Source: Paenibacillus sp. SYP-B4298 (GTDB lineage: Bacteria > Bacillota > Bacilli > Paenibacillales > Paenibacillaceae). From it: a DNA stretch of 64,000 bases. Numbering within the stretch: position 1 is the stretch's first letter; each line of letters starts with the position of its first letter. Position numbers and translations under genes: made by a program. The notes under the pieces are model-generated. The model saw only the letters and a program-made list of their open reading frames with translations, was not told the DNA's origin and did not search any database. Positions 8,866-17,110 of the stretch are shown here, piece by piece. The DNA lies in NCBI RefSeq assembly GCF_027627475.1, contig NZ_CP115484.1, forward strand, positions 3,394,001-3,458,000. The letters are read 5' to 3'.

Positions 8866-10167
8866 TTATGCGACTTCGGTTACGGTCTTGCTATTGTCGA
8901 TCAGGAATTGAATGGTTTTGCGCAGCATGAGATCTTCTCTCAGATTCTCCAGGTTGCCGTTGCGAGTGAAGATTTCACGCAGCTCTTCCGCTGGGCGGTT
9001 GTAGGATACGGACAATTTCTCCAGTTCCTCGCTCAGCTCCTCTTCGCTGATTGTAATGTCTTCAACCTTCGCGATCTGCTCCAGCACCAGATTGTTGCGA
9101 ACGCGCTTCTCAGCATCCACACGCATCTGGCCGCGCAGCGCAGCCTCATCCTGGCCGGAGAACTGATAGTACAGATCCAGGCTCATGCCTTGGGAACGCA
9201 GACGGTTCTCGAAGTCTCTGAGAATGTAGTCTGTCTCTGTGCTGATCATCGCCTCAGGAATCTCGATCTCAGCAGCTTGCGCTACCTTCTCGACTACAGC
9301 TACCTCGCGCGCTTGCACTGCAGCTTTTTCCTTTTGCTCCTTCAAGCGTCCGGTCAGGTCTTGCTTGAACTCCTCCAGCGTGTCGAATTCGCTGACATCC
9401 TTCGCGAACTCGTCATCCAGTGCAGGGAGAGCCTTGCGCTTGATTTCATGCAGCTTTACCTTGAACACGGCAGGCTTGCCAGCCAGGTTCTCGGAATGAT
9501 AAGCCTCTGGGAAGGTTACCTCAACATCCTTGAAGTCACCGATGTTCATGCCAACCAGTTGCTCCTCAAAGCCAGGGATGAACGAGCCCGAGCCCAGCTC
9601 CAGCGCATAGCGCTCGCTCTGACCGCCTTCGAATGGCTCGCCATCTACGAAGCCTTCAAAATCGATAATCGTGGTGTCGCCGTTCTTCGCTTCGCCTTCA
9701 TCGATGACGATCAGCTCCGCATGGCGTTGCTGCAGGCGCTCCAGCTCAGCCGCCAGCTCTTCTTCTGTCACTTCGACTTGCGGCTCTTCCACTTCAACGC
9801 CCTTGTACTCGCCCAGCGTTACTTCTGGCTTCACGGTTACTTTGGCCTTGAACTTGAAAGTTTCGCCAGTTGCGAATTGCTCTACATCAATCTCAGGGCG
9901 GTCAACGGCAATAACGCCAGTCTCGCGCAGCGCAGCAGAATAAGCCTCTGGAAGCAGAATGTCAATCGCATCCTGATACAGACTCTCGATTCCAAAACGC
10001 TTCTCAAACATACTCCGCGGCACTTTACCTTTGCGGAAGCCTGGTACGTTTACTTTCTGAACAACCTTCTTGAATGCCTTGTCCAATGCCTGTGTGACCT
10101 GCTCCGCTTCAACCTCAACGCTAATCTCCACGAGGTTCTTTTCTATCTTTTCCCAACTTGCTTTCAT
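8866..10167 (-). CDS. tig: Trigger factor (ribosome-associated chaperone and peptidyl-prolyl isomerase)
   Basis: 433 residues. Trigger factor binds the ribosome exit tunnel and assists folding of nascent chains. The N-terminal ribosome-binding domain carries the signature GFRKGKVP (43-50). A central FKBP-like domain follows (about 150-245), then a helical C-terminal chaperone domain. The ATG follows GGAGGGGAAAGC. It lies upstream of clpP-clpX on the same strand, but the strong terminator at 8809-8848 separates it from them. Chaperone and Clp protease genes are commonly neighbours in this arrangement. Confidence 0.97.
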   Translation of the reverse strand: MKASWEKIEKNLVEISVEVEAEQVTQALDKAFKKVVQKVNVPGFRKGKVPRSMFEKRFGIESLYQDAIDILLPEAYSAALRETGVIAVDRPEIDVEQFATGETFKFKAKVTVKPEVTLGEYKGVEVEEPQVEVTEEELAAELERLQQRHAELIVIDEGEAKNGDTTIIDFEGFVDGEPFEGGQSERYALELGSGSFIPGFEEQLVGMNIGDFKDVEVTFPEAYHSENLAGKPAVFKVKLHEIKRKALPALDDEFAKDVSEFDTLEEFKQDLTGRLKEQKEKAAVQAREVAVVEKVAQAAEIEIPEAMISTETDYILRDFENRLRSQGMSLDLYYQFSGQDEAALRGQMRVDAEKRVRNNLVLEQIAKVEDITISEEELSEELEKLSVSYNRPAEELREIFTRNGNLENLREDLMLRKTIQFLIDNSKTVTEVA

Positions 10168-10367
10168 TTTATGCTTTCCCCTCCAAAATTACGCATCCTA
10201 GTCAATTTCATAACACAGAAAATACTACAAGATCAATATAGTTCCTGTCTCCAAAATGCTGCCTTCATCGAGCAATTGGCGGGGGTTATGAAATTGATTC
10301 ATCCGCACGTTATTTCCGTTCATAAACCATTCCATTATAAACAACATTACAGCCGATTTCAAGGCTC

Positions 10368-11240
10368 TCAATCATCACCTTGGCCAAGTCCGGCATTATT
10401 AACCTGCCTTAGCAGTCTACATGCCTGCTCGTATCGAAAGCGAAGCGCCTGAGTGATGCCATAGGTATCCCGCAGCTCATCATCATCAGCCATCCCGTAA
10501 GCCGCCAGCAGCACGCTCTGGTGAAGCGCGGCCGCGAAGCAATCCAGCATGTCCGCATCGTCGCGCAGCAGCCAGCTATACATGGAGGTTCCATATACAA
10601 ACTGCAGGCATTCCTTCCACATCTCTCTGGCAAAATGAGGCAGCGTCGGATCTGATGTCTCCGTCACCTGCTCGACGCGCTCCAGCACCTGAATGACCGC
10701 AGGGGGAAATTGTTCCAACGATAGCGGCGTGTCGCCGATCTCCAGTTCAACCTCCTCCGACATCCGGGTCAAGTGAATCACACCAGAAACGCCGCGTCTG
10801 CGAAGGCATTGCAGCGCCTTGAACTGGAGCACAGGATGGAGAGGCGCCGCAGACAACCAGTTCACAATCTCCTCGTCAATCTGCGGGTGCTGCAAGAGGG
10901 CGGCACGCTCCAGCGCCAGCATCTGCTGATCGATCATCGGGTGGTGCTTCATTATATACAGCACCTGGCGGATATACGCCTCATCCTGCGGCCCGGCTCC
11001 GAGCGCCTGATGCCGCAGCTCCTCCTCATCGTCCTGTGTGTCCGTGCTTTCCATACCAGATGGAAATGCCATCTCCAGCCAATTCAGCAGATTCGTCCAT
11101 TCCTCATAATTGCGGGCATCCTCTCCCCTGCACTGCAACAGAAACTGCAGCAGCTCGCGTGCCTCCCCGTATTGCTCCGCCTCAAGCATCCGGGTTAATT
11201 GAATCTGATAGTGATCCAGCATCTTCGGAAAAAGGTACAC
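10368..11240 (-). CDS. Helical-repeat hypothetical protein at the ysoA position
   Basis: 290 residues, predicted soluble, almost entirely helical and acidic, with short helix pairs that resemble TPR or HEAT-type repeats. No catalytic motif is visible. In B. subtilis the TPR protein YsoA lies just upstream of tig, and this gene has the same place and orientation, so it may be the positional equivalent; the similarity is by position and style only. The frame opens with GTG at 11240, and a GGAG lies rather close to it; the ATG at 11222 is an alternative start. An extended -10 promoter lies about 110 bases upstream. Function unknown. Confidence 0.75.
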   Translation of the reverse strand: MYLFPKMLDHYQIQLTRMLEAEQYGEARELLQFLLQCRGEDARNYEEWTNLLNWLEMAFPSGMESTDTQDDEEELRHQALGAGPQDEAYIRQVLYIMKHHPMIDQQMLALERAALLQHPQIDEEIVNWLSAAPLHPVLQFKALQCLRRRGVSGVIHLTRMSEEVELEIGDTPLSLEQFPPAVIQVLERVEQVTETSDPTLPHFAREMWKECLQFVYGTSMYSWLLRDDADMLDCFAAALHQSVLLAAYGMADDDELRDTYGITQALRFRYEQACRLLRQVNNAGLGQGDD

Positions 11241-11346
11241 GTTCTCCGCGCCGGAATCACCTTGGGGTCGTCTGGGATCTGTAATGGTAACACCGCCTTC
11301 TATCCGAATCCTAGTGCTAAATAACCGCTCGTTATTTTACGCCATC

Positions 11347-11355
11347 ATTATATCA
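11347..11355 (-). promoter_or_regulatory. Extended -10 promoter for the ysoA-position gene
   Basis: On the minus strand TGATATAAT (11355-11347) is a perfect TATAAT with the TGn extension. No good -35 is seen, which is acceptable for an extended -10. It faces the gene at 10368-11240. The rest of 11241-11516 holds nothing else that I recognise. Confidence 0.5.
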
Positions 11356-11516
11356 TAAGAGCGGGAAAAGAGAAAAATATGGAATGGGAACAAACACCCG
11401 TTTGCACGTCGTGCCTTCTTCGTCATATTGCATCTCTTATTGCATTCATTTCCCGTATTATGCTATTATAATTGCGCTAATGGCAAACTGTCTGCAACTT
11501 TTTTTGAGGAAAAGTA

Positions 11517-11545
11517 TTGCCTTGAACTATAAACCATGGTATGAT
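11517..11545 (+). promoter_or_regulatory. tRNA-Arg promoter
   Basis: TTGCCT (11517-11522), a 17-base spacer and TATGAT (11540-11545), about 30 bases before the tRNA 5' end. A sigma-A type promoter. Confidence 0.75.
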
Positions 11546-11576
11546 CTTTTATGTTGTGTTTTTGATATTTCTTCCT

Positions 11577-11650
11577 GTCCCAGTAGCTCAGTTGGATAGA
11601 GCACTCGCCTTCTAAGCGAGTTGTCGGGGGTTCGAATCCCTCCTGGGACG
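11577..11650 (+). tRNA. tRNA-Arg (anticodon TCT)
   Basis: 74 bases with a complete cloverleaf. The acceptor stem GTCCCAG (11577-11583) pairs with CTGGGAC (11643-11649), with discriminator G. The D-arm begins GCTCAGTTGGA, the anticodon stem is CTCGC/GCGAG with loop CTTCTAA, so the anticodon is TCT (11611-11613, decoding AGA). The T-arm contains GGTTCGAATCC. The 3' CCA is not encoded. It stands alone with its own promoter and terminator. Confidence 0.97.
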
Positions 11651-11668
11651 CTTTTGAATATTTCCTAC

Positions 11669-11699
11669 AAGTCGCCCATTAGGCGACTTTTTTGTTTTT
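11669..11699 (+). terminator. Rho-independent terminator after tRNA-Arg
   Basis: AAGTCGCC and GGCGACTT form an 8-bp stem with a CATTA loop, followed by a run of T (TTTTTTGTTTTT). Confidence 0.92.
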
Positions 11700-11771
11700 C
11701 CGCGGCATTCACATTTTCTATGATTATGTCGATGAGAACCCTAAACAACATTTTAAGAGAGGAAGAACGAC

Positions 11772-13298
11772 ATGCAACGCTATATTCAGACAGCACTCGC
11801 TGCCATAATGACCCTTTTCCTTTTCCTTGCCCTTCCGCTCCACGTGTCCGCCAACAATCTCGACAGCCTCCCCGAGCCGGACTGGACCTTTACCGCCCCT
11901 GACGAATCGAATCTGTACTTGTACCCAGGCGCTGCCCGGTTTACAGATACGTCTGTGTACCTTTTTGCAAGCGAGAGACTGTACATTTTGGACAAAAAGA
12001 CAGGGAAGCAGCGGGCAGGCATCTCGCATCTTGTCGACTCCAAGGTCCTGTTCAGCTTCTTCGGCTCCAGGGCAGAGGTAGGGATGGACGGCCAAGTCTA
12101 TATTCTGACCACTCATGAGAATGCGTCCGGGGCCTTAAAGGAACGGCTGACTGCCTACAGCGCTAACGGCGCCAAGCTCTGGGTCAAAAACTATGATGAG
12201 AAAGTGCGCTCCAATGCCGGGGTAACCCTCCTTAGTGACGGCACCGTGCTGGTCTACCTGGAGACCGCCTCGGAGCAGCAGACCACCTACCGTTATGATT
12301 CGCAGGGCAAGCTGCTTGGCAAGCAGCAATGGAGCGGAGCCACGTATGGCTTCAGCAACGGCTACCTGCCGTTGTACAATTGGACGGGCAAAGCCTCCAG
12401 CCGCGTCACCTTCTATAATAGCAGTCTGGTGAAGCAGTTCAGCTATGACATTAAATTTGAGGAGGGCATGTTCCTTGGGCTGGCGCCCGATGGCTACCTC
12501 TATCGCCAACTCGCTGACAGCGCGCCCGGAACCGACAGACTTGCAATGTTCGATACCCGAGGCAAGTTGATCTGGAACAAAAATTTGACGGGCAATCTGT
12601 TCATTCTGGACTTCAAGGAGCAAATGGTGGTCGGAAAACGCGGCTTTTCAGCGGGACTTGTCGGCATCTTGGGCTACAAAGAACTGTTCTGGATCGACAA
12701 TCAGGGGCGAATGCACAAGGCTTCAGCCGATGCCCCGACCTATTACCAGACGGCCTATGACAATACAATCATGCTCATGGAAAAATCAAAGCTTTCCATC
12801 TACGAGGCAGTCGGCTCTACATCTCCATACCTCAAGCGGCTTCATACCCTAAGCACAGCGAACCTGAACAACAAGGAGAACTTTCTGTACGAGGGCGAAG
12901 GAATCGTCTATTATGGGGATAAAAACAAGCTTCAACGGCTCAATCTGGCCCATCCGCCAGTTCGCGTCTACATAAACGGAGAGAAAGCATCGCTCGGCGC
13001 GTCGCCGCAAGCCATTAACGGCACGCTGATGGTTCCGCTGCGCGGCACCGTTGAAGCGCTCGGCGGCTCCATCAAGCGCCTGGATGCTACAGTGACGGTT
13101 ACGGTGGGCGATAACAAGGTCATGATGACGGTCGGCAAGAAGACGGCAATGGTCAATGGCAATCCGCAACAGCTAGCCGCGGCGCCTGTAGAGCGCGGAG
13201 GACATACGCTGGTGCCGCTGCGTTTCCTGAGTGAAGCGCTCGGCGCGAAGGTAAAGTGGGATCAAGCGGCAGGCACCGTGCATATCGATCTGTCATAG
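11772..13298 (+). CDS. Exported beta-propeller-like protein with C-terminal stalk (copper amine oxidase N-like) domain
   Basis: 508 residues. A signal peptide is clear (about 1-27, hydrophobic core then HVSA cleavage context). Residues about 35-390 contain repeated short strands with patterns such as LYILDKKTGKQ and LTAYSANGAKLW, as in PQQ-like or WD-like beta-propellers. The last 115 residues hold two copies of the stalk-domain signature: MVPLRGTVEALGG and LVPLRFLSEALGA, each followed by a V(D/T)-rich strand. This domain is very common in secreted Paenibacillus proteins and is thought to anchor or display them at the cell wall. The ATG follows AGAGAGGAAG. Substrate or partner unknown. Confidence 0.85.
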   Translation: MQRYIQTALAAIMTLFLFLALPLHVSANNLDSLPEPDWTFTAPDESNLYLYPGAARFTDTSVYLFASERLYILDKKTGKQRAGISHLVDSKVLFSFFGSRAEVGMDGQVYILTTHENASGALKERLTAYSANGAKLWVKNYDEKVRSNAGVTLLSDGTVLVYLETASEQQTTYRYDSQGKLLGKQQWSGATYGFSNGYLPLYNWTGKASSRVTFYNSSLVKQFSYDIKFEEGMFLGLAPDGYLYRQLADSAPGTDRLAMFDTRGKLIWNKNLTGNLFILDFKEQMVVGKRGFSAGLVGILGYKELFWIDNQGRMHKASADAPTYYQTAYDNTIMLMEKSKLSIYEAVGSTSPYLKRLHTLSTANLNNKENFLYEGEGIVYYGDKNKLQRLNLAHPPVRVYINGEKASLGASPQAINGTLMVPLRGTVEALGGSIKRLDATVTVTVGDNKVMMTVGKKTAMVNGNPQQLAAAPVERGGHTLVPLRFLSEALGAKVKWDQAAGTVHIDLS

Positions 13299-13348
13299 AC
13301 TGTGCTTGCTGAAGGCTCTGGCCTGATTGCCGCTTGGCATCTGAAGCC

Positions 13349-13370
13349 AGGCGTCTGAAACCAGACGCCT
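13349..13370 (+). terminator. Strong hairpin after the stalk-domain gene
   Basis: AGGCGTCTG and CAGACGCCT form a perfect 9-bp stem with an AAAC loop, 50 bases past the stop codon. No T-run follows, so intrinsic termination is uncertain. Confidence 0.5.
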
Positions 13371-13410
13371 GCAGCCCTAGCCATATGTGCTATGCTAAAA
13401 GTCATTGCAG

Positions 13411-13446
13411 TGCCTTAATTGTCGCTCGCTGCCGATAATTAAGGCA
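13411..13446. repeat. Inverted repeat before the SLC13 permease gene
   Basis: TGCCTTAATT (13411-13420) and AATTAAGGCA (13437-13446) are perfect 10-base inverted copies around 16 bases. A TATAAT follows at 13486-13491, roughly 107 bases before the permease start. It could be an operator or an attenuator stem. The remaining intergenic sequence from 13299 to 13597 shows nothing else. Confidence 0.5.
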
Positions 13447-13597
13447 AAATGGTTAATTATGTCCAACAACATGACCTGTCACAACTATAATCGCTTATGA
13501 TGGTAACAAGACATCGCAAGCATAACCTGACAGTACCGTACCTATCGGTTCATTCTCTGACTAGAAGCGGCTGTCTGTTCGACGGGAGGTCACTCGT

Positions 13598-15463
13598 ATG
13601 CAAATGGCAATTACACTTCTTATTCTCGCCGGCTCCGCCGTCTTCTTCATGAGCGGCAGAGTGCGCTCCGATCTGGTCGCAATCTGCGCCCTGCTCCTGC
13701 TGCTGCTGAGCGGCATTCTGGAGCCTGCCGAGGCACTATCCGGCTTCTCCAATTCGGTCGTCATTATGATGATCGGATTGTTTATCGTCGGCGGAGGCAT
13801 CTTCCAGACTGGCCTAGCGAAGATGATCAGCAGCCGGCTGCTCAAGCTCGCGGGCAACAGTGAGCTGAAGATGTTTCTCGTCGTTATGCTGGCGACCGCC
13901 TTCATCGGCGCCTTCGTCAGCAACACGGGCACCGTTGCGCTGATGCTGCCGATCGTGGTCAGCATGGCGACGAGCGCCAACATGAATCCGGCGCGGCTGC
14001 TCATGCCGCTGGCCTTTGCCAGCAGCATGGGCGGCATGCTGACCCTGATCGGCACACCGCCTAACCTGGTCATTCAGGATGCGCTGATTGCTGCCGGATT
14101 CGAGCGGCTGTCCTTCTTCTCCTTCACTCCGGTTGGACTGATCGTCCTGGCTGCGGGCATCATCTTGCTCAGCCTGCTGACACGGCTGCTGGGCACGAAG
14201 AGGGATGAGCACGACGAAGCCGGTCATGGCAACCGTTCGCTCAAGGAGCTGGCTGGCGAATATCAGATCTCGCAGAACCTGTTCCGCGTTCGCGTCAAGG
14301 AGCGCTCCTCGCTCAATGGGCATAAGCTGGCTGAGCTGGATATACCGGAGCGATTCAATATTAGTATTATTGAGGTTCGGCGCAAAACCTCGCATAAAAA
14401 TCCGTTCTTCAAGACGCTTAGCCAGCAATTCGCTGGCCCGGACACTCTCATTGCCGAGGGCGACATCCTCTATGTGCTTGGCGACTTCGCGCAGGTGAAG
14501 CATTTTGCCTGCAAGAGCGGATTGCAACTGATGGACGCCACCACACGGGAGCAGGACACGTCTAGCGCAGGCAGCAATACACTGAGCTTTCAGGAGATTG
14601 GTATTGCCGAGGTGCTGCTGACGCCGACCTCCATCCTGCTGAACAAGTATATTAAGGATTCCGGCTTCCGCGAGAGATATAATGTCAATATATTGGGCAT
14701 CAAGCGCAAGGGCGAATACAAGCTGAGGCAGCTCAAGGATGAACGGATACGGATCGGAGACGCGCTGCTTGTACAAGGCACCTGGAGCAACATCGCGCGG
14801 CTGGAGAGAGAACAGAGCGATCTCGTCGTCGTCGGGCAACCGCTGCAGGAAGCCGCCAAGGTGACGCTTGACCACAAGGCCCCGATTGCCGCAGGCATCA
14901 TGCTGCTGATGGTTGCCCTGATGGTGCTTGACCTGTTCCCTGCCGTCGTCTCGGTCATGCTCGCCGCAGTGCTCATGATCATCACAGGCTGTCTGCGCAA
15001 TATGGAGCAAGCGTACAAGACGATCAATTGGGAGAGCATCGTGCTGATTGCCGGGATGATCCCGATGTCGGCAGCGCTGGAGAAGACGGGGGCAGCTTCG
15101 CTGCTGTCGGGCGGGTTAGTCGGCGGACTCGGCAGCCTCGGCCCGCTGGCACTGCTGGCCGGAGTGTACTTCACCACCTCGCTCATGACCATGTTCATCA
15201 GCAACACCGCAACCGCCGTCCTGCTCGCGCCGATCGCACTGGCTGCCGCTGCTGACATCGGCGCCAGCCCTTATCCGTTCCTGTTCGCCGTGACGATCGG
15301 AGCGAGTCTCTGCTTCGCCTCGCCGTTCTCGACGCCGCCCAATGCGCTCGTCATGGCCGCGGGCAAATATACCTTTATGGACTATATAAAGGTCGGGCTG
15401 CCGCTGCAAATCATCATCGGAGTGCTGATGATCATGGTGCTCCCGCTGCTGTTCCCGTTCTAG
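13598..15463 (+). CDS. SLC13/DASS-type anion permease with two RCK-C (TrkA-C) domains
   Basis: 621 residues. Two hydrophobic halves, each with about five to six membrane segments (residues about 1-190 and 430-621), flank a soluble middle of about 225 residues. The middle carries two TrkA-C-like modules, seen as VRVKERSSLNGHKLAELDIP and ILLNKYIKDSGFRERYN, each ending with GD.L.V.G. The membrane halves show SNTGTVALMLPIVV and SNTATAVLLAPIAL, the SNT signatures of this superfamily. Relatives transport sulfate, phosphate or dicarboxylates; the substrate cannot be told from sequence. RCK-C modules usually bind small ligands, suggesting gating. The ATG follows GGGAGGTCACTCGT. Confidence 0.87.
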   Translation: MQMAITLLILAGSAVFFMSGRVRSDLVAICALLLLLLSGILEPAEALSGFSNSVVIMMIGLFIVGGGIFQTGLAKMISSRLLKLAGNSELKMFLVVMLATAFIGAFVSNTGTVALMLPIVVSMATSANMNPARLLMPLAFASSMGGMLTLIGTPPNLVIQDALIAAGFERLSFFSFTPVGLIVLAAGIILLSLLTRLLGTKRDEHDEAGHGNRSLKELAGEYQISQNLFRVRVKERSSLNGHKLAELDIPERFNISIIEVRRKTSHKNPFFKTLSQQFAGPDTLIAEGDILYVLGDFAQVKHFACKSGLQLMDATTREQDTSSAGSNTLSFQEIGIAEVLLTPTSILLNKYIKDSGFRERYNVNILGIKRKGEYKLRQLKDERIRIGDALLVQGTWSNIARLEREQSDLVVVGQPLQEAAKVTLDHKAPIAAGIMLLMVALMVLDLFPAVVSVMLAAVLMIITGCLRNMEQAYKTINWESIVLIAGMIPMSAALEKTGAASLLSGGLVGGLGSLGPLALLAGVYFTTSLMTMFISNTATAVLLAPIALAAAADIGASPYPFLFAVTIGASLCFASPFSTPPNALVMAAGKYTFMDYIKVGLPLQIIIGVLMIMVLPLLFPF

Positions 15464-15542
15464 CTCGTCGGCTCCAGGCTGCAAGCCGCTACGCGAACGA
15501 CAGACAGAGCTTCTACCTTAGCAGCAGCTTGCAGGAGCAGAT

Positions 15543-15572
15543 TTGAGATGAGCGCAGGCATTGTAGTATGAT
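15543..15572 (+). promoter_or_regulatory. Sigma-A promoter of the first PgpA-like gene
   Basis: TTGAGA (15543-15548), an 18-base spacer and TATGAT (15567-15572), 66 bases before the start codon. Confidence 0.6.
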
Positions 15573-15638
15573 GGACAAGAACCAACGATAGGGCAACCAT
15601 TGCGATCTCATCCTGATAGTTCGAGGAGGCAAAGCACG

Positions 15639-16178
15639 ATGCAAGAGAAGAGCAAATACAGTCTGAACAGCACAGCGGTCGCAGAGGCGACCAAGCAATG
15701 GCTGGCCAAGCGCGGCGTTACGAATGAAGCCATTGCAGAGCTGGTCTACTTTTTGCAAAAGGATTATTTCCCGCAGCTCACCGTGGAGGAATGCGTCGTC
15801 CATGTAGAGGCCGTACTCACCAAGCGCGAGGTGCAAAATGCGGTTCTGACCGGCATTCAGCTTGATATGCTCGCAGAGGAAGGCAAGCTGCTGCCGCCGC
15901 TGCAGGAGATGATTCAGCACGACGAGGGACTATATGGCTGCGATGAGATTTTGGCGTTGTCCATCGTCAATGTATATGGCAGCATCGGCTTTACTAACTT
16001 TGGCTATGTAGACAAGCTCAAGCCAGGCATTCTGGTGAAGCTCAATAGCAAGACCGACGGAGAGATTCATACCTTCCTGGACGACATCGTCGGTGCGATC
16101 GCAGCATCCGCTGCCAGTCGCATCGCCCACCGCAAGCAGGCGGAACGGGAAGGCAGCACCGATGTCCCCTTGGACTAG
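15639..16178 (+). CDS. Phosphatidylglycerophosphatase A-like protein (YutG family), copy 1
   Basis: 179 residues from the ATG at 15639, chosen because GGAGG lies 8 bases upstream; the frame extends further 5' without support. The family (PgpA, YutG in Bacillus) removes phosphate from phosphatidylglycerophosphate in phospholipid synthesis; Bacillus-type members are short and lack strong membrane segments. Conserved blocks visible: VYGSIGFTNFGYVDKLKPGI and HTFLDDIVGAIAASAASRIAH, where the aspartates are likely metal ligands. A paralogue lies at 57412-57912 with the same blocks. The stop codon TAG is part of the sequence CTAGGGTGTGT that resembles the end of an element found elsewhere in the window. 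Confidence 0.82.
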   Translation: MQEKSKYSLNSTAVAEATKQWLAKRGVTNEAIAELVYFLQKDYFPQLTVEECVVHVEAVLTKREVQNAVLTGIQLDMLAEEGKLLPPLQEMIQHDEGLYGCDEILALSIVNVYGSIGFTNFGYVDKLKPGILVKLNSKTDGEIHTFLDDIVGAIAASAASRIAHRKQAEREGSTDVPLD

Positions 16179-16209
16179 GGTGTGTCTTCAACACCGACGG
16201 AAGCAAATC
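16175..16209 (+). repeat. Remnant end of the CTAGGGYGTGT element family (locus D)
   Basis: The sequence starts CTAGGGTGTGTCTTCAACA and aligns with the inverted right end of the full element at 39691-39857 (CTAGGGCGTGTCTGAAAAC). Similarity continues for roughly 35 bases (ACGGAA and a shared CA-A-ATC-like block). The TAG at 16176-16178 is the stop codon of the upstream PgpA-like gene. Confidence 0.45.
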
Positions 16210-16217
16210 ATAGCATA

Positions 16218-16252
16218 CAGCAGCGCCCGGAGACGTGCTCCGGGCGCTGCTG
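16218..16252 (+). terminator. Terminator-like hairpin after the PgpA-like gene
   Basis: A 15-bp perfect stem, CAGCAGCGCCCGGAG with CTCCGGGCGCTGCTG, loop ACGTG, followed by TTGTAT. Very stable, but the U-tract is poor. Confidence 0.6.
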
Positions 16253-16402
16253 TTGTATGGCTGCAGGAGGAAGCTGGACACAAGTTGGCAATAACCTGCT
16301 GCTACAATAGAGAGCGCCGAAATCCCAGAGGAGCTCACAGGAGCGAATGAATCGGCGGGATGCAGGCCATCATTTTATATTATGTGAGAAGGAGAATGTG
16401 CC

Positions 16403-17110
16403 ATGAACGCCTCTCTACCAGGCAAGGGGCAGCCTAAGAAGCTGCTGCTTATTGAGGATGAAGAAGCGATTGCGGATATTCTGTCCTATGCGCTGCGTAA
16501 GGAGGGATATACGGTACGCTCCGCCTCCACAGGAGCGGCAGGCTTGCGCCTGCTGGAGCAATACCAGCCTGATCTGCTGCTGCTGGATGTGATGCTGCCC
16601 GATATGGACGGGTTCGACATCTGCCGAAGGGTCGCCTCGGAGCATGCGATACCTATCATTATGCTGACGGCTCGGGATGAGCTGATTGACAAAATTGTCG
16701 GTCTGGAGCTAGGGGCAGACGATTATATGACCAAGCCGTTCGACATTCGCGAGGTTGCCGCCCGTATTAAGGCTGCGCTGCGTCGGACACAGCGCCATGA
16801 CGGGCGCAGCCGGATCAAGCTGGGGGAGCGAATGCATATTCAGCTCGACCCGGCTGCGCGCGAGGTCTTCAAGGATGGACACGAGATCAAGCTCAAGCCG
16901 AAGGAGTTCGAGCTGCTGCTGCTGCTCAGCGAAGCACCCGGGCGCGTCTTTACCCGCGAGGAGATATTGAGCCAGGTGTGGGAGATGGATTATGACGGTG
17001 ATCTGAGAACCGTTGATGTGCATGTACAGCGTCTGCGCAAAAAACTGGACACCTCTCTTATTGATACGGTTTTTGGAGTCGGCTACAAGCTGAGAGGCGC
17101 AAAGCCATGA
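16403..17110 (+). CDS. OmpR/PhoB-type response regulator
   Basis: 235 residues. The receiver domain (about 12-125) has the acidic pocket EDE (18-20), phosphoacceptor Asp62 in LLLLDVMLPDMDG, the conserved MLTAR threonine, and lysine in TKPFD. The C-terminal winged-helix DNA-binding domain (about 140-232) contains LKPKEFELLLLL and the typical TVDVHVQRLRKKLD recognition segment. The ATG follows AGAAGGAGAATGTGCC. It overlaps the kinase gene by 4 bases (ATGA). The signal and regulon are unknown; the downstream lipoprotein suggests an envelope signal. Confidence 0.93.
   Translation: MNASLPGKGQPKKLLLIEDEEAIADILSYALRKEGYTVRSASTGAAGLRLLEQYQPDLLLLDVMLPDMDGFDICRRVASEHAIPIIMLTARDELIDKIVGLELGADDYMTKPFDIREVAARIKAALRRTQRHDGRSRIKLGERMHIQLDPAAREVFKDGHEIKLKPKEFELLLLLSEAPGRVFTREEILSQVWEMDYDGDLRTVDVHVQRLRKKLDTSLIDTVFGVGYKLRGAKP

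Noticed and set aside
11577-11760. tRNA-Arg as integration site of a mobile island
   Set aside because: No integrase gene and no repeat of the tRNA 3' end found downstream in the window.
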